Below are positions 7,680 to 15,887 of a stretch of 26,162 nucleotides of DNA, piece by piece. Source of the DNA: QHCA01 sp038237645 (lineage in GTDB: Bacteria; Actinomycetota; Actinomycetes; Mycobacteriales; QHCA01); assembly GCA_038237645.1 (NCBI GenBank), contig JBBRYN010000051.1:1-26162 (forward strand), in the 5' to 3' direction. Made by a program: the position numbers and the translations under genes. The notes under the pieces are model-generated. The model ran no database searches. It was not told the DNA's origin and saw only the letters and a list, made by a program, of their open reading frames with translations. How positions within the stretch are numbered: position 1 is the stretch's first letter; every line of letters starts with the position of its first letter.

Positions 7680-9224
7680 ATGAGCCAGTTGCAGCGCATC
7701 GACTACGCGGCCCTCGCGCCGCTGCTCGTGGTCGCCGCCGCCGCGGTGGTGGTGCTGGTCGCGGACCTCTTCCTGCCACTGGCCCACCGGGTCGTCGCGA
7801 TCTGGCTGGCCGCGACCGGCGCGCTGGCCGCCCTGCTCACCGCCGTGGCCGTCGGGTCGGGGGAGCGGCGGACCTTCTGCTCCCCGGCCACCACACTGCC
7901 GCACGGTGTCCGGGTTGGACGGTCGTGCTCCTACGTCGTCGACCACTTCACGCTGCTGCTGGTCGCCGTCGTCTGCCTCGCCGCGATCGTCTGCCTGCTG
8001 CTGTCGGTCACGCCGGTGACCGAGGATCGGTTGCCGGCGGGGGAGTACGCCTTCCTCGTCCTGTGCTCGCTGAGCGGGATGATCGCGATCGCCGGTGCCC
8101 GCGACCTGATCACTCTCACCGTGGCGCTCGAGGTCCTCACGTTGCCGGTCTACGCCCTTGCCGGCCTGCGCCGCGGCGACCCGCGCTCGGCCGAGGCCGC
8201 GCTGAAGTTCTTCCTCGTCTCGGTGCTCTCCGGGGCGGTGACCCTCTTCGGCGTGAGCCTGGTCTACGGGCTGACCGGCGCGGTGCACCTCGACCGGGTC
8301 GCGGCCGCCCTCGACCAGCGAGCGGACCTGCGCGACCTGTCGCTGCCGGCCGCGGCCATGCTGCTCGTCGTCGTGGGCTTCGCGTTCAAGGTGTCCGCGG
8401 TGCCGTTCCACTGGTGGGCACCGGACACCTACCAGGGCGCCCCGGTGCCGATCGCGGCCTTCCTGTCCACCGCCGGCAAGGCCGCGGGCTTCGCCGGCCT
8501 GCTGCTGGTGCTGCTCAAGGGCTTCCGGCCGTACGCGGACGTCTGGGGGCCGGTGCTCGCCGTCCTTGCCACGGTGACCATGACACTGGGCAACCTCGTG
8601 GCAATGCGCCAGCGGCACATGATGAGGCTGCTGGCCTGGTCGTCGGTGGCGCAGGCGGGTTACATCCTCCTCCCGCTCGGCGCGGCCGCCTGGGGTGACC
8701 GCGGCCGGTCGGCCGCCGGTCTGCGTACCGCCGGAGCCGCGAGCCTGGGCTACCTCGTGCTCTACGTCGCCATGAGCCTCGGCGCCTTCGCCTGCGTCGC
8801 CTGGGTCAGCCGGGCCAGCCCGGGCAACGCCGTCGAGGACTATCGCGGTCTGGTCCGGCGCTGGCCGCTCGTCGCGGTGGCCCTGGCGTTCTTCCTGCTC
8901 TGCCTGGCCGGCCTGCCGCCGGGATTCGCCGGACTGTTCGCCAAGATCGTCGTCTTCCGGTCGACGCTGGTCGCCGGCGCCCAGGTGCTGGCGTTGATCA
9001 TGGCGGTCAACACGGTGATCGGCCTCTACTACTACCTGCGGGTGGCCCGGCTGCTCTTCGCCGAGCCGGTGGAGCGGCCGTCGGCGGCCAAGTTGATCTC
9101 GGCGGTCCCGCAACGCTCACTCGCCGGTGCCGCCGCGATCCTGCTGGCGGTGGCCGGCACCGTGGGGCTCGGCTTCGCACCGCAACTGGTCTTCGCGGCC
9201 GGCAACCTGGCCGGGCTGCCCTAG
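7680..9224 (+). CDS. nuoN: NADH-quinone oxidoreductase subunit N (NuoN)
   Basis: Third antiporter-like proton-pumping subunit of complex I and last gene of the operon. The 514-residue polytopic protein shows LITLTVALEVLTLPVYALAG with the conserved Glu, the RSAEAALKFFLVSVLSGA helix with the conserved Lys, FKVSAVPFHWWAPDTYQGAP with the second Lys, and RLLAWSSVAQAGYIL. The ATG at 7680 follows a purine-rich stretch. The loop after helix 2 (residues ~60-82) is longer than usual and contains two Cys. No strong hairpin terminator is visible between the stop and htpX. Confidence 0.97.
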   Translation: MSQLQRIDYAALAPLLVVAAAAVVVLVADLFLPLAHRVVAIWLAATGALAALLTAVAVGSGERRTFCSPATTLPHGVRVGRSCSYVVDHFTLLLVAVVCLAAIVCLLLSVTPVTEDRLPAGEYAFLVLCSLSGMIAIAGARDLITLTVALEVLTLPVYALAGLRRGDPRSAEAALKFFLVSVLSGAVTLFGVSLVYGLTGAVHLDRVAAALDQRADLRDLSLPAAAMLLVVVGFAFKVSAVPFHWWAPDTYQGAPVPIAAFLSTAGKAAGFAGLLLVLLKGFRPYADVWGPVLAVLATVTMTLGNLVAMRQRHMMRLLAWSSVAQAGYILLPLGAAAWGDRGRSAAGLRTAGAASLGYLVLYVAMSLGAFACVAWVSRASPGNAVEDYRGLVRRWPLVAVALAFFLLCLAGLPPGFAGLFAKIVVFRSTLVAGAQVLALIMAVNTVIGLYYYLRVARLLFAEPVERPSAAKLISAVPQRSLAGAAAILLAVAGTVGLGFAPQLVFAAGNLAGLP

Positions 9225-9265
9225 CCCGATCCTCCCTTGCCGGGTGGAGAGACGGCTGGGTCGCG

Positions 9266-9290
9266 GGAACGTACCAGCGCGCGTAGCGTT
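9266..9290 (+). promoter_or_regulatory. ECF-sigma-type promoter of htpX
   Basis: GGAAC (9266-9270) and CGTT (9287-9290) are separated by 16 nt, the spacing and sequence expected for actinobacterial SigE-like ECF sigma factors. The predicted transcription start would lie only a few bases before the htpX ATG at 9300, giving a nearly leaderless mRNA, and no Shine-Dalgarno is visible. Envelope-stress control of a membrane protease is biologically sensible, but the site is inferred from sequence only. Confidence 0.5.
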
Positions 9291-9299
9291 TCACTGGTC

Positions 9300-10172
9300 A
9301 TGCACAGACATCACAACGGACTCAAGACCGCCGTCCTGCTGGGCGCGCTGTCCGCGCTCATCCTGCTGGCCGGCCAATTCCTTGGCGGCGGCACCGGCCT
9401 GACGATCGCCTTCGTCATAGCGCTGGGGCTCAATGGCTTCAGCTACTTCTTCTCCGACAAGCTCGCCCTGCGCTCGATGCACGCCTATCCCGTCACCGAG
9501 GTGCAGCAGCCGGAGCTCTATGCCATCGTCCGCGAGCTCGCCACCGGTACGGGCCAACCCATGCCGCGCATCTACATCAGCCCCACCGACCAGCCCAACG
9601 CCTTCGCCACCGGCCGCAACCCGCGGCATGCCGCGGTCGCGGTGACCGAGGGCATCCTGCGGCTGCTCAACCGGCGTGAGCTGCGGGCCGTGCTCGGCCA
9701 CGAGCTCTCCCACGTCTACAACCGCGACATCCTCATCTCCTCGGTGGCCGGCGCCCTGGCCAGTGTGATCACCTACCTGGCCTACCTCGCCTACTTCCTC
9801 CCGATCGGCGGCTCCGACGATGACGAGGGCGGCGGCAACGTCCTGGGCGCGCTGCTGCTGCTGATCCTCGGTCCGATTGCCGCCGGGCTCGTGCAGATGG
9901 CCATCAGCCGGTCCCGGGAGTTCCAGGCCGACGAGTCGGGCGCCAAGATGACCGGAGACCCGCTGGCACTGGCCAGTGCGCTGGCCAAGCTGCAGGCAGG
10001 CACTTCGGCCCTGCCGCTACCGCAGGACCCCAAGCTCGTCACCACCAGCCACCTGATGATCGCCAACCCGTTTGGCGGTGGCCTCAGCCGGCTCTTCTCC
10101 ACCCACCCGCCGATGGAGCAGCGCATCGCGCGGCTGCAGGAGATGGCCGCGCACGGCGTCTACGACTACTAG
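9300..10172 (+). CDS. htpX: HtpX-family membrane zinc metalloprotease
   Basis: Integral-membrane M48 protease that degrades damaged membrane proteins. The 290-residue product begins MHRHHNGLKTAVLLG, a common HtpX N-terminus, so I start at the ATG at 9300 rather than at in-frame codons upstream. Two N-terminal hydrophobic helices are followed by the catalytic LGHELSHVYNRD (His134, Glu135, His138 bind zinc and catalyse). Two more membrane segments come next, then SREFQADESGA with the third zinc ligand Glu207. A short acidic DDDEGGG loop separates the last two helices. It lies 75 nt after nuoN and probably has its own promoter (9266-9290). Confidence 0.96.
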   Translation: MHRHHNGLKTAVLLGALSALILLAGQFLGGGTGLTIAFVIALGLNGFSYFFSDKLALRSMHAYPVTEVQQPELYAIVRELATGTGQPMPRIYISPTDQPNAFATGRNPRHAAVAVTEGILRLLNRRELRAVLGHELSHVYNRDILISSVAGALASVITYLAYLAYFLPIGGSDDDEGGGNVLGALLLLILGPIAAGLVQMAISRSREFQADESGAKMTGDPLALASALAKLQAGTSALPLPQDPKLVTTSHLMIANPFGGGLSRLFSTHPPMEQRIARLQEMAAHGVYDY

Positions 10173-10190
10173 GCCGCGGCCCCGTGTGCC

Positions 10191-10224
10191 GGTGAACGTT
10201 CACACCCAGGTGGACCACCTCACC
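10191..10224. promoter_or_regulatory. nested inverted repeats downstream of htpX
   Basis: A perfect 12-bp palindrome GTGAACGTTCAC (10192-10203) is followed by AGGTGG-A-CCACCT (10208-10220). The outer arms GGTGA (10191-10195) and TCACC (10220-10224) are also complementary. It could be a factor-independent terminator for htpX without a U-tract, or a protein-binding operator. The sequence does not decide between these. Confidence 0.45.
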
Positions 10225-10304
10225 CGTGCTGCGCGCGACAAATGCCCACCGCGACCGGCCCTCCTTTTCCGCTTGCGGCTCCACCCGCCGTCGTGGGAGA
10301 CCTC

Positions 10305-10334
10305 AATGCGACGTCCTTGAATGCGACGTCCTCG
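10305..10334. repeat. 15-bp direct repeat
   Basis: AATGCGACGTCCTTG (10305-10319) is followed immediately by AATGCGACGTCCTCG (10320-10334), with one mismatch. It lies in the non-coding leader region upstream of the exopolysaccharide-like operon. Confidence 0.8.
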
Positions 10335-10476
10335 ACCGGGATGGCACGGCTATTGCGATCCCTGCGCGCGGAGCCACTGGCGCCGAAGGCGGCAGCGCCA
10401 GGCGCACCGGCGGCCGAGTTCGAGGGGCTACCGTGTAGCAGCAACATGACCTACGGTAAATGGTCCCTTGTGCCCA

Positions 10477-10482
10477 TATGAT
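10477..10482 (+). promoter_or_regulatory. candidate -10 element for the 10548-15873 operon
   Basis: TATGAT matches the housekeeping -10 consensus at five of six positions and stands out in GC-rich DNA. No good -35 hexamer lies 16-18 bp upstream, so this is tentative. It would give a 5' leader of roughly 60 nt before the ATG at 10548. Confidence 0.35.
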
Positions 10483-10547
10483 CTGCCCACTTGTGTGGCT
10501 ACATTCGAGTCTCTGGCCGCAGGAGATGCACCGGGGAGCGACTGTCC

Positions 10548-10772
10548 ATGCACTACACAGGGGGCCTCGCCTCGATTGGCAGTTTCGCTGCCGCCGCGCC
10601 GCTACCCCATGACGGCGCGCTGTGGCTGGCTGCCCGGTTCATGCTGGAAGCAACTGGTGGGCTGTTTGCGTGCTACGTCATCGCGATCGGCCTGCTCACG
10701 CTCACCGGGATGGTGCTGCGGGTCAGTGACCGGCGAATCGCCGAGAAGAACGGCATGGCGGGAGACGCGTGA
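10548..10772 (+). CDS. small single-pass membrane protein
   Basis: The 74-residue protein has one strong hydrophobic segment (about residues 25-58, AARFMLEATGGLFACYVIA and onward) and a short basic/acidic C-terminal tail (RVSDRRIAEKNGMAGDA). No family is recognised. The ATG at 10548 is supported by GGGGAG (10533-10538), 9 nt upstream. Its stop overlaps the GTG of the glycosyltransferase gene by 4 nt, so the two are co-translated. By position it may be an accessory subunit of the synthase, as small membrane proteins are in other synthase-dependent polysaccharide systems; that role is inferred from context only. Confidence 0.7.
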   Translation: MHYTGGLASIGSFAAAAPLPHDGALWLAARFMLEATGGLFACYVIAIGLLTLTGMVLRVSDRRIAEKNGMAGDA

Positions 10773-13219
10773 CGTGCCGGGAAGGAAGCCGTTCCTCCCC
10801 AGTCCGAAGAAGGCCAGGTTCCGGTCTGCGGTCCTGCGCGCTGGCGAACGTGAAGGTCGGTGTGGTGACGGTGGTCGGGTCGGCGCTCATGCTGCCGGCG
10901 TGCGGATCCGCGTACGCAGCGGCACGGTCGTCATCGGCCGGGTCCGTGCCCGTTCGGGTCTCTGCGCTGGACGTCTCCGCCAAGCCTCAGCTGCGCTTCC
11001 TGCTGACGCTGCCTCCGGGCAGCCCGAAGCCGGGCTCAGACACCATCAGGCTGACCACCATCACCGGGTCGCGCGTGCCGTCGCGGGTCAGCGTCTTGCC
11101 AAGCCGCGACCTGCAGATCGTCCTTGCCCCGGATCACGGTCTCGCGAGCAGCGCGCTCGCCGCTGAGCGTGCGGCACTCGTCGACTTCGTCTGGCGCCTG
11201 CCGGGGGCAGCCGGGACGGCTGTCGTCGGCGGGCGCGTTCCCGGCGCGCCACCGCCCGCCATGTCCACCGATGTGACGCTCGCCCTGAGCGCGGTTGTCC
11301 GGCAGGGCGCGCCGGACGGGATTGGCTCTGCGGCACGGCGGTTGTCTGCCGCGCTCGCGATCTTCTCGCCGGGGGTACATGCCGGCCGGGCGGTCGTGCT
11401 CGTTGCGCGCACTGCGGAGCCGGTCGATTCTGCGACACTCACCGCGTTGGGGTCGCGGCTCGCGGCGAGCGGAAGCAAGCTCTACATGGTCGACCTATCG
11501 CCGGATGGCAGCGACTTGGATCGGCTGGCACTCGACAGCGGTGGGTTGGCGGTTCGAGCCGCGAAACAGGACGGGGATGGGGCCTTCACGTCCGCACTGG
11601 GGCGCGTTTCCCAGGACATCGCCTCGCAGTACCTGGTTGCATTCCGCAGCTCCGGCCCACTGCCGGGCCGTCTCGAAGTCGCCCTGTCGCGCTCTCGTGG
11701 CGTGGCACCGGTGGTGGTTGGTCTGCCCGCGCGTAATCCAACCTCGGTGCCGCTGCGGTCATCGACAGTATCGCCGGATCGGCACGACAGACCGCTGGGC
11801 GAGCAACCGGGTCTCGTTCTCACCGGCCTCGCCGGGGCGCTGGTGCTGCTGAGCCTGGGGTACGGCGGCTCGATGCTGTTCGCCTCCAGCCGCGAGGCGA
11901 AGCGGCCCACGATGCCGACCCGGACCGCCCTGCGGCTCGCGGCCCACCGTCGTGCGGCGCGACGACGCGACTTGCAAGAAGTCAGCGCCAGGAGTGTCGG
12001 CGACGGTCTCTCCTTCATATTCGTGCTCCCGTGCTTGAACGAGGAGAGGGTGATCGAGGCGAGCCTGCACCGGCTGCTCGAGATGCCCGGCGACAACTTC
12101 GCGATCCTGGTCATCGATGACGGCTCCGACGACGGGACCGCCGAGGCCGTCCGGTCCGTTGCCCACGAGCGTGTCTGGCTGCTGCAACGCAGCCTCCCCG
12201 ACGCGCGCCGGGGAAAGGGCGAGGCGCTCAACGCTGCGATCAAGCACCTGCTCGACAGCGGGCGGCTGGACGGGTGCGATCTGGCCCGTGTGATCATCGT
12301 CGTCGTCGACGCAGACGGGCGCCTCGAGCCGCACGCCGCTGAGGCGGTCACACCCTTCTTTGCCGACTCGACCGTCGGCGGCGTTCAGATCGGCGTGCGG
12401 ATCAACAACCGGCATGTCAGCCGGCTTGCTCGAATGCAGGACATGGAGTTTGTCATCTACACGTCGGTGTTCCAGCGCGGCCGCACGCACCTTGGCAGCG
12501 TCGGTCTGGGAGGCAACGGGCAGTTCATGAGGCTGACCGCGCTGTTGTCGCTGGGGCCGAAACCGTGGAGCCAGAGCCTCACCGAGGACCTCGACCTGGG
12601 GATTCGCCTGCTGAGTTTCGGCTGGCGAAACGACTACTGCCGCACTGCCGCCGTCCACCAGCAGGGAGTTGTCGAGGTCGGCCGGCTGATCCGCCAGCGC
12701 TGCCGGTGGTTCCAGGGCCATCTCCAGTCCTGGCGCCTGCTGCCTGTGGTGCTGCGTGGGGCGCCGAGGCGGGCACGGGCCGATGTCATCTACCACCTCA
12801 CCAGTCCGGTCCTGCTGCTCATCACGACGCTGCTGACGTTCACCTGCCTGCTTTCGGTCGTGGCGGTCACGGTCACGGCCCTGAGCGGACGCAACCCGTT
12901 CGGGTGGTGGACTCTCGTCACGTACGTGCTGTCCTTCGGCCCTTCGATGCTCTACGGCCGCGTGTACTGGCTGCAGGAGCGCGATCACGGCATGTCGCTG
13001 CGCCGCGCCATCGCCTTGAGCCATCTCTACGTCTGCTACAGCCTGATGTGGTACGTCGCCGGATGGTGGGCGGTCGGCCGTGCCGTGCGCGGCCGTCAGG
13101 GGTGGGCCAAGACCGATCGGGCGGCCGAGCCGACCAGCGGCGACAGCGAGCACGTTGCCGTCGAGGTGGCACCCAGCCCGACAGGACCACCCGGCGCCTT
13201 CAGCGGAGTCACATCGTGA
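10769..13219 (+). CDS. GT2 polysaccharide synthase with N-terminal VWA-like extracytoplasmic region
   Basis: Predicted processive glycosyltransferase of 816 residues. Residues ~26-50 form a signal-type segment ending LPACGSAYA. Residues ~60-340 are predicted outside and resemble a von Willebrand A-like domain in the second half (VYLVD-type strand KLYMVDLSPDGSDLDRLA, then SQDIASQYLVAF), but a clear metal-binding DxSxS is not seen. A membrane helix (~348-371) leads to the cytosolic GT2 domain: DDG at 450-452, DAD at 514-516, TED at 605-607 and QRCRW at 643-647. These are the full catalytic set of cellulose/hyaluronan/PNAG-type synthases. Three hydrophobic C-terminal segments (~679-705, 713-730, 750-770) could form an export channel. 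The topology is self-consistent. It is coupled to both neighbours by GTGA overlaps. Confidence 0.88.
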   Translation: MTCREGSRSSPVRRRPGSGLRSCALANVKVGVVTVVGSALMLPACGSAYAAARSSSAGSVPVRVSALDVSAKPQLRFLLTLPPGSPKPGSDTIRLTTITGSRVPSRVSVLPSRDLQIVLAPDHGLASSALAAERAALVDFVWRLPGAAGTAVVGGRVPGAPPPAMSTDVTLALSAVVRQGAPDGIGSAARRLSAALAIFSPGVHAGRAVVLVARTAEPVDSATLTALGSRLAASGSKLYMVDLSPDGSDLDRLALDSGGLAVRAAKQDGDGAFTSALGRVSQDIASQYLVAFRSSGPLPGRLEVALSRSRGVAPVVVGLPARNPTSVPLRSSTVSPDRHDRPLGEQPGLVLTGLAGALVLLSLGYGGSMLFASSREAKRPTMPTRTALRLAAHRRAARRRDLQEVSARSVGDGLSFIFVLPCLNEERVIEASLHRLLEMPGDNFAILVIDDGSDDGTAEAVRSVAHERVWLLQRSLPDARRGKGEALNAAIKHLLDSGRLDGCDLARVIIVVVDADGRLEPHAAEAVTPFFADSTVGGVQIGVRINNRHVSRLARMQDMEFVIYTSVFQRGRTHLGSVGLGGNGQFMRLTALLSLGPKPWSQSLTEDLDLGIRLLSFGWRNDYCRTAAVHQQGVVEVGRLIRQRCRWFQGHLQSWRLLPVVLRGAPRRARADVIYHLTSPVLLLITTLLTFTCLLSVVAVTVTALSGRNPFGWWTLVTYVLSFGPSMLYGRVYWLQERDHGMSLRRAIALSHLYVCYSLMWYVAGWWAVGRAVRGRQGWAKTDRAAEPTSGDSEHVAVEVAPSPTGPPGAFSGVTS

Positions 13220-14049
13220 CCGGTACGCGCCGGCGGCGGCGCACGCTGCGCGCGGCGCTGCTGGGGGGGTTGGCTGCCGTGCTGCTGGGTGCCGTCGCCG
13301 CGGTCGCGCCGGCCTTTCGGTCGTGGAGCGACGGCAGCGGGCATGGGCCCTGGCATGTCGTGTTCACCGGTGGCGGGCCCATGCGCGGCATGCAGATCGG
13401 TGATCGTGCAGGCGTCCGGGTGGCACCCCGCAAGGCGACCAGACCGAGCGTGACGCACGCCGCACTGGTGGTTACGAAGGCCAGCTATCCCGACATGGTC
13501 GCCCACGTACGGCTGCACACCGACGAGCAGTTGAGGACCGGCCGGCCGAACCCGTGGGAGGTCGGGTGGGTCCTGTGGCACTACAAATCACCGCAGAGCT
13601 TCTATGCGGTGGTACTCAAGCCGAACGGCTGGGAGATCTCCAAGCAAGACCCTGCCTACCGCGGTGGCCAGCGATTCCTGGCCAGCGGGCAGAGCCCGCG
13701 CTTCGCCATCGGCTCGTGGCACACCGTGGGCATCGCCCAGTCCGGCAACCGGATCATCGTCTCCGCCGATGGCCGCCGGCTCGCCGTCGTCGAGGATGGC
13801 GATCATCCCTACCTCGCCGGGTCGATCGGCCTGTATGCCGAGGACGCCAAGGTCGACTTTGTCCTCGTCGATGTCGCGGCATTGCCACCCGTCAATCCTG
13901 TCCCGCCTCCACGGGATGGCAATGCCCACTCTTTCGGGCTCGGGCCCCAGGCCCAACTATTCGGTGGCCGACCGGTTGCCAATCCCGCTATGACCGCTCC
14001 GGCGCCGCCGCCGGATGATCTGTCGCCGATACTCGCGCCGAGCCAGTAG
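13216..14049 (+). CDS. membrane-anchored lectin-like (LamG/DUF1080-type) protein
   Basis: The 277-residue protein has an Arg-rich N-terminus and one hydrophobic anchor (~10-33), so most of it lies outside the membrane. Residues ~45-220 look like a concanavalin/LamG-type beta-sandwich, as found in family-16-like and DUF1080 proteins: VGWVLWHYKSPQSFYAVVLK, then GSWHTVGIAQSGNRIIVSADG and GSIGLYAEDAKVDFVLVDV. Such domains bind or cleave glycans; I see no catalytic signature, so binding is more likely. The C-terminal ~55 residues are Pro-rich. The GTG start overlaps the synthase stop by 4 nt, and the next gene starts 9 nt after its own stop. Confidence 0.7.
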   Translation: MTGTRRRRRTLRAALLGGLAAVLLGAVAAVAPAFRSWSDGSGHGPWHVVFTGGGPMRGMQIGDRAGVRVAPRKATRPSVTHAALVVTKASYPDMVAHVRLHTDEQLRTGRPNPWEVGWVLWHYKSPQSFYAVVLKPNGWEISKQDPAYRGGQRFLASGQSPRFAIGSWHTVGIAQSGNRIIVSADGRRLAVVEDGDHPYLAGSIGLYAEDAKVDFVLVDVAALPPVNPVPPPRDGNAHSFGLGPQAQLFGGRPVANPAMTAPAPPPDDLSPILAPSQ

Positions 14050-14058
14050 GAGAAGAAA

Positions 14059-15873
14059 ATGAGATCCAAGAACACCTTGCGCCTGATGACCACGATGAGC
14101 GCTACCGCCGCACTCTTCATTCCACTGCTCCTCGCAGTGCCGCCGGCCTCGGCCGCGCCAACCGCGCGCGTGGCCCACTCCGCGGCCGCGGGGGCTGCGT
14201 CACTAGGCGTCTCGCCCGGCGTGCTCAAGAGCTACGCCGGCAAGCAACTCGCCAGAGATCGCGTGCGGCGCAGTCGGCTGGGTAAACAGCCGGTGATCCG
14301 TCAGGCCGCGTCCACCACTACGGTGGCGCCGGCAGCCACAGCCGCGCTCACCGGCACTTCCGCACTTGTTCTGTACGACACGGCCGGGCAGTACGGCTTT
14401 CTCGGCGAGCTCTACGGGATGGCAACGGCCAACCTGAGCGGCCACTTCGGCACCGTCAAGACCGAGCCGGTGTCGGCCTACTCGGCCGGACAGATGGAGC
14501 AGTACACCGCGACCCTCTACGTGGGGTCCACCTACTATGACGGCACCAACGACGCGATTCCGGCCGCTCTCTACCAGGACGCCGCTGCCAGCAGCCATCC
14601 GCTGGTGTGGACCGGCTTCAACATCTGGAACTTCGCCAACAGCATCGGCATCGCCACGTTCGAGTCGAAGTACGGCTGGGATCCGACCACGTCCTACCTC
14701 GCACCCAACGGGAGCGTCGGCAACGTCAGCACGGTCGTGTACAAGGGCCGGACGCTGACGCGCAAGATCCCCGCCGGCCAGGACTCCGGCATCGTGCATC
14801 CCCACGTCCTCGGCGCGCCCTATCCGCCGGTGACCACTCTGGCCACCGCGCAGGACGGCAGCACCTCGCCGGCGACGGCGTTTCCCTGGGCGGTGCGCTC
14901 CGGCAATCTCACCTACATCGGCGAGATCCCGTTCTCCTACGTCTCGCTGACCGACCGCATCATCGCCTTCGAGGACCTGCTCTTCGACGCGCTGGCGCCG
15001 GCCACCGCGGCTCGCCACCGCGCCCTCGTGCGGCTCGAGGACATCAGCCCGAAGTCGGACCCGACACAGCTGATGAACGCCGCGAAATACCTCTTCAACA
15101 ACAACGTGCCCTACGGCTTCAACGTGATCCCGTGGTACCGCGACCCTCTGGGCCACTACAACAACGGGGTTGCGGAGTCGATCACTCTCGCTCAGGCGCC
15201 GGCAGTCGTCACCGCGCTGAAATACATGATCAGCCACGGCGGGACCATCATCGACGAGGGCTACACCCACCAGTACCGCGACATCGCCGACCCCTACAAC
15301 GGTGTCTCGGGCGATGACTTCGAGTTCTTCAGGGCACACATCGACGTGAACAACTCCGTGATCTTCGATGGCACCGTGCCGGAGGACACCGACGCCTGGG
15401 CCCAAGGCCGGATCACGGCGGCGATAGCCCTGTTCCGGCAGGTCGGGCTGCCGGCACCGAGCCTGTGGGTCACCCCGCATTACGCCGCCTCCGACGTGGA
15501 CTACCGGGTGTTCGCCCGGACCTTTGCCGCGCGTTACGAATCGTCGCTGTATTACCCCGGTACGGTGAGCGGCGGCGCTGTCGATCACACCCGCTGGATC
15601 GGGCAGTTCTTCCCTTACGTCGTGCACGACGTCTATGGGACGACGGTGCTCCCGGAAAATCTTGGCGACTACGAGCCGGTTTCGTTGAACAACAACCCGG
15701 TGCGGCTGCCGGCGGACATCATCAATGCCGCAAAGCTCAACCTGGCGATCCGGGACGGTTTCGCGAGCTTCTTCTACGACCCCTCGGAGGGCACCAGCGC
15801 ACTGAAGCAGACCGTTTCGGGGATCCGCACCGCCGGCTACACGTTCGTTTCTCCGGCGTCAGTGCTGGGCTGA
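14059..15873 (+). CDS. secreted DUF2334 polysaccharide deacetylase-like protein
   Basis: The 604-residue product has a Sec signal peptide (residues 1-32, ending ASA). An N-terminal alpha/beta domain spans ~100-310. The C-terminal DUF2334 domain (~320-600) is related to the NodB/carbohydrate esterase 4 deacetylases. Candidate active-site elements are VRLEDIS (324-330), DEGYTHQY (399-406, His404) and VTPHY (471-475, His474). It probably removes acetyl groups from, or otherwise edits, the glycan made by the upstream synthase, outside the cell. The ATG at 14059 has an AGGAG site about 6 nt upstream. It is the last gene of the operon and converges on the glycoside hydrolase gene. Confidence 0.82.
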   Translation: MRSKNTLRLMTTMSATAALFIPLLLAVPPASAAPTARVAHSAAAGAASLGVSPGVLKSYAGKQLARDRVRRSRLGKQPVIRQAASTTTVAPAATAALTGTSALVLYDTAGQYGFLGELYGMATANLSGHFGTVKTEPVSAYSAGQMEQYTATLYVGSTYYDGTNDAIPAALYQDAAASSHPLVWTGFNIWNFANSIGIATFESKYGWDPTTSYLAPNGSVGNVSTVVYKGRTLTRKIPAGQDSGIVHPHVLGAPYPPVTTLATAQDGSTSPATAFPWAVRSGNLTYIGEIPFSYVSLTDRIIAFEDLLFDALAPATAARHRALVRLEDISPKSDPTQLMNAAKYLFNNNVPYGFNVIPWYRDPLGHYNNGVAESITLAQAPAVVTALKYMISHGGTIIDEGYTHQYRDIADPYNGVSGDDFEFFRAHIDVNNSVIFDGTVPEDTDAWAQGRITAAIALFRQVGLPAPSLWVTPHYAASDVDYRVFARTFAARYESSLYYPGTVSGGAVDHTRWIGQFFPYVVHDVYGTTVLPENLGDYEPVSLNNNPVRLPADIINAAKLNLAIRDGFASFFYDPSEGTSALKQTVSGIRTAGYTFVSPASVLG

Positions 15874-15887
15874 GGCCGGGCGCCTCA
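15871..15887. terminator. shared hairpin between convergent genes
   Basis: TGAGGC (15871-15876) and GCCTCA (15882-15887) form a 6-bp stem with a 5-nt loop. The arms are the stop codons of the two convergent genes: TGA of the deacetylase-like gene and, on the other strand, TGA of the hydrolase gene. There is no T-tract, so termination efficiency is uncertain. Confidence 0.45.

Larger units (their letters stand above)
10173..10547. other. intergenic region with inverted and tandem repeats
   Basis: I see no convincing gene in these 375 nt; the short open frames lack ribosome sites and recognisable composition. The region holds nested inverted repeats just after htpX (10191-10224), a 15-bp tandem duplication (10305-10334) and a good -10 hexamer (10477-10482), each listed separately. 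Confidence 0.6.

Noticed and set aside
4166..7699. 1177-residue open frame on the minus strand across nuoL-nuoM
   Set aside because: It is antisense to well-conserved nuo genes and its Gln/His/Arg/Gly-rich composition is typical of the complementary strand of GC-rich coding DNA.
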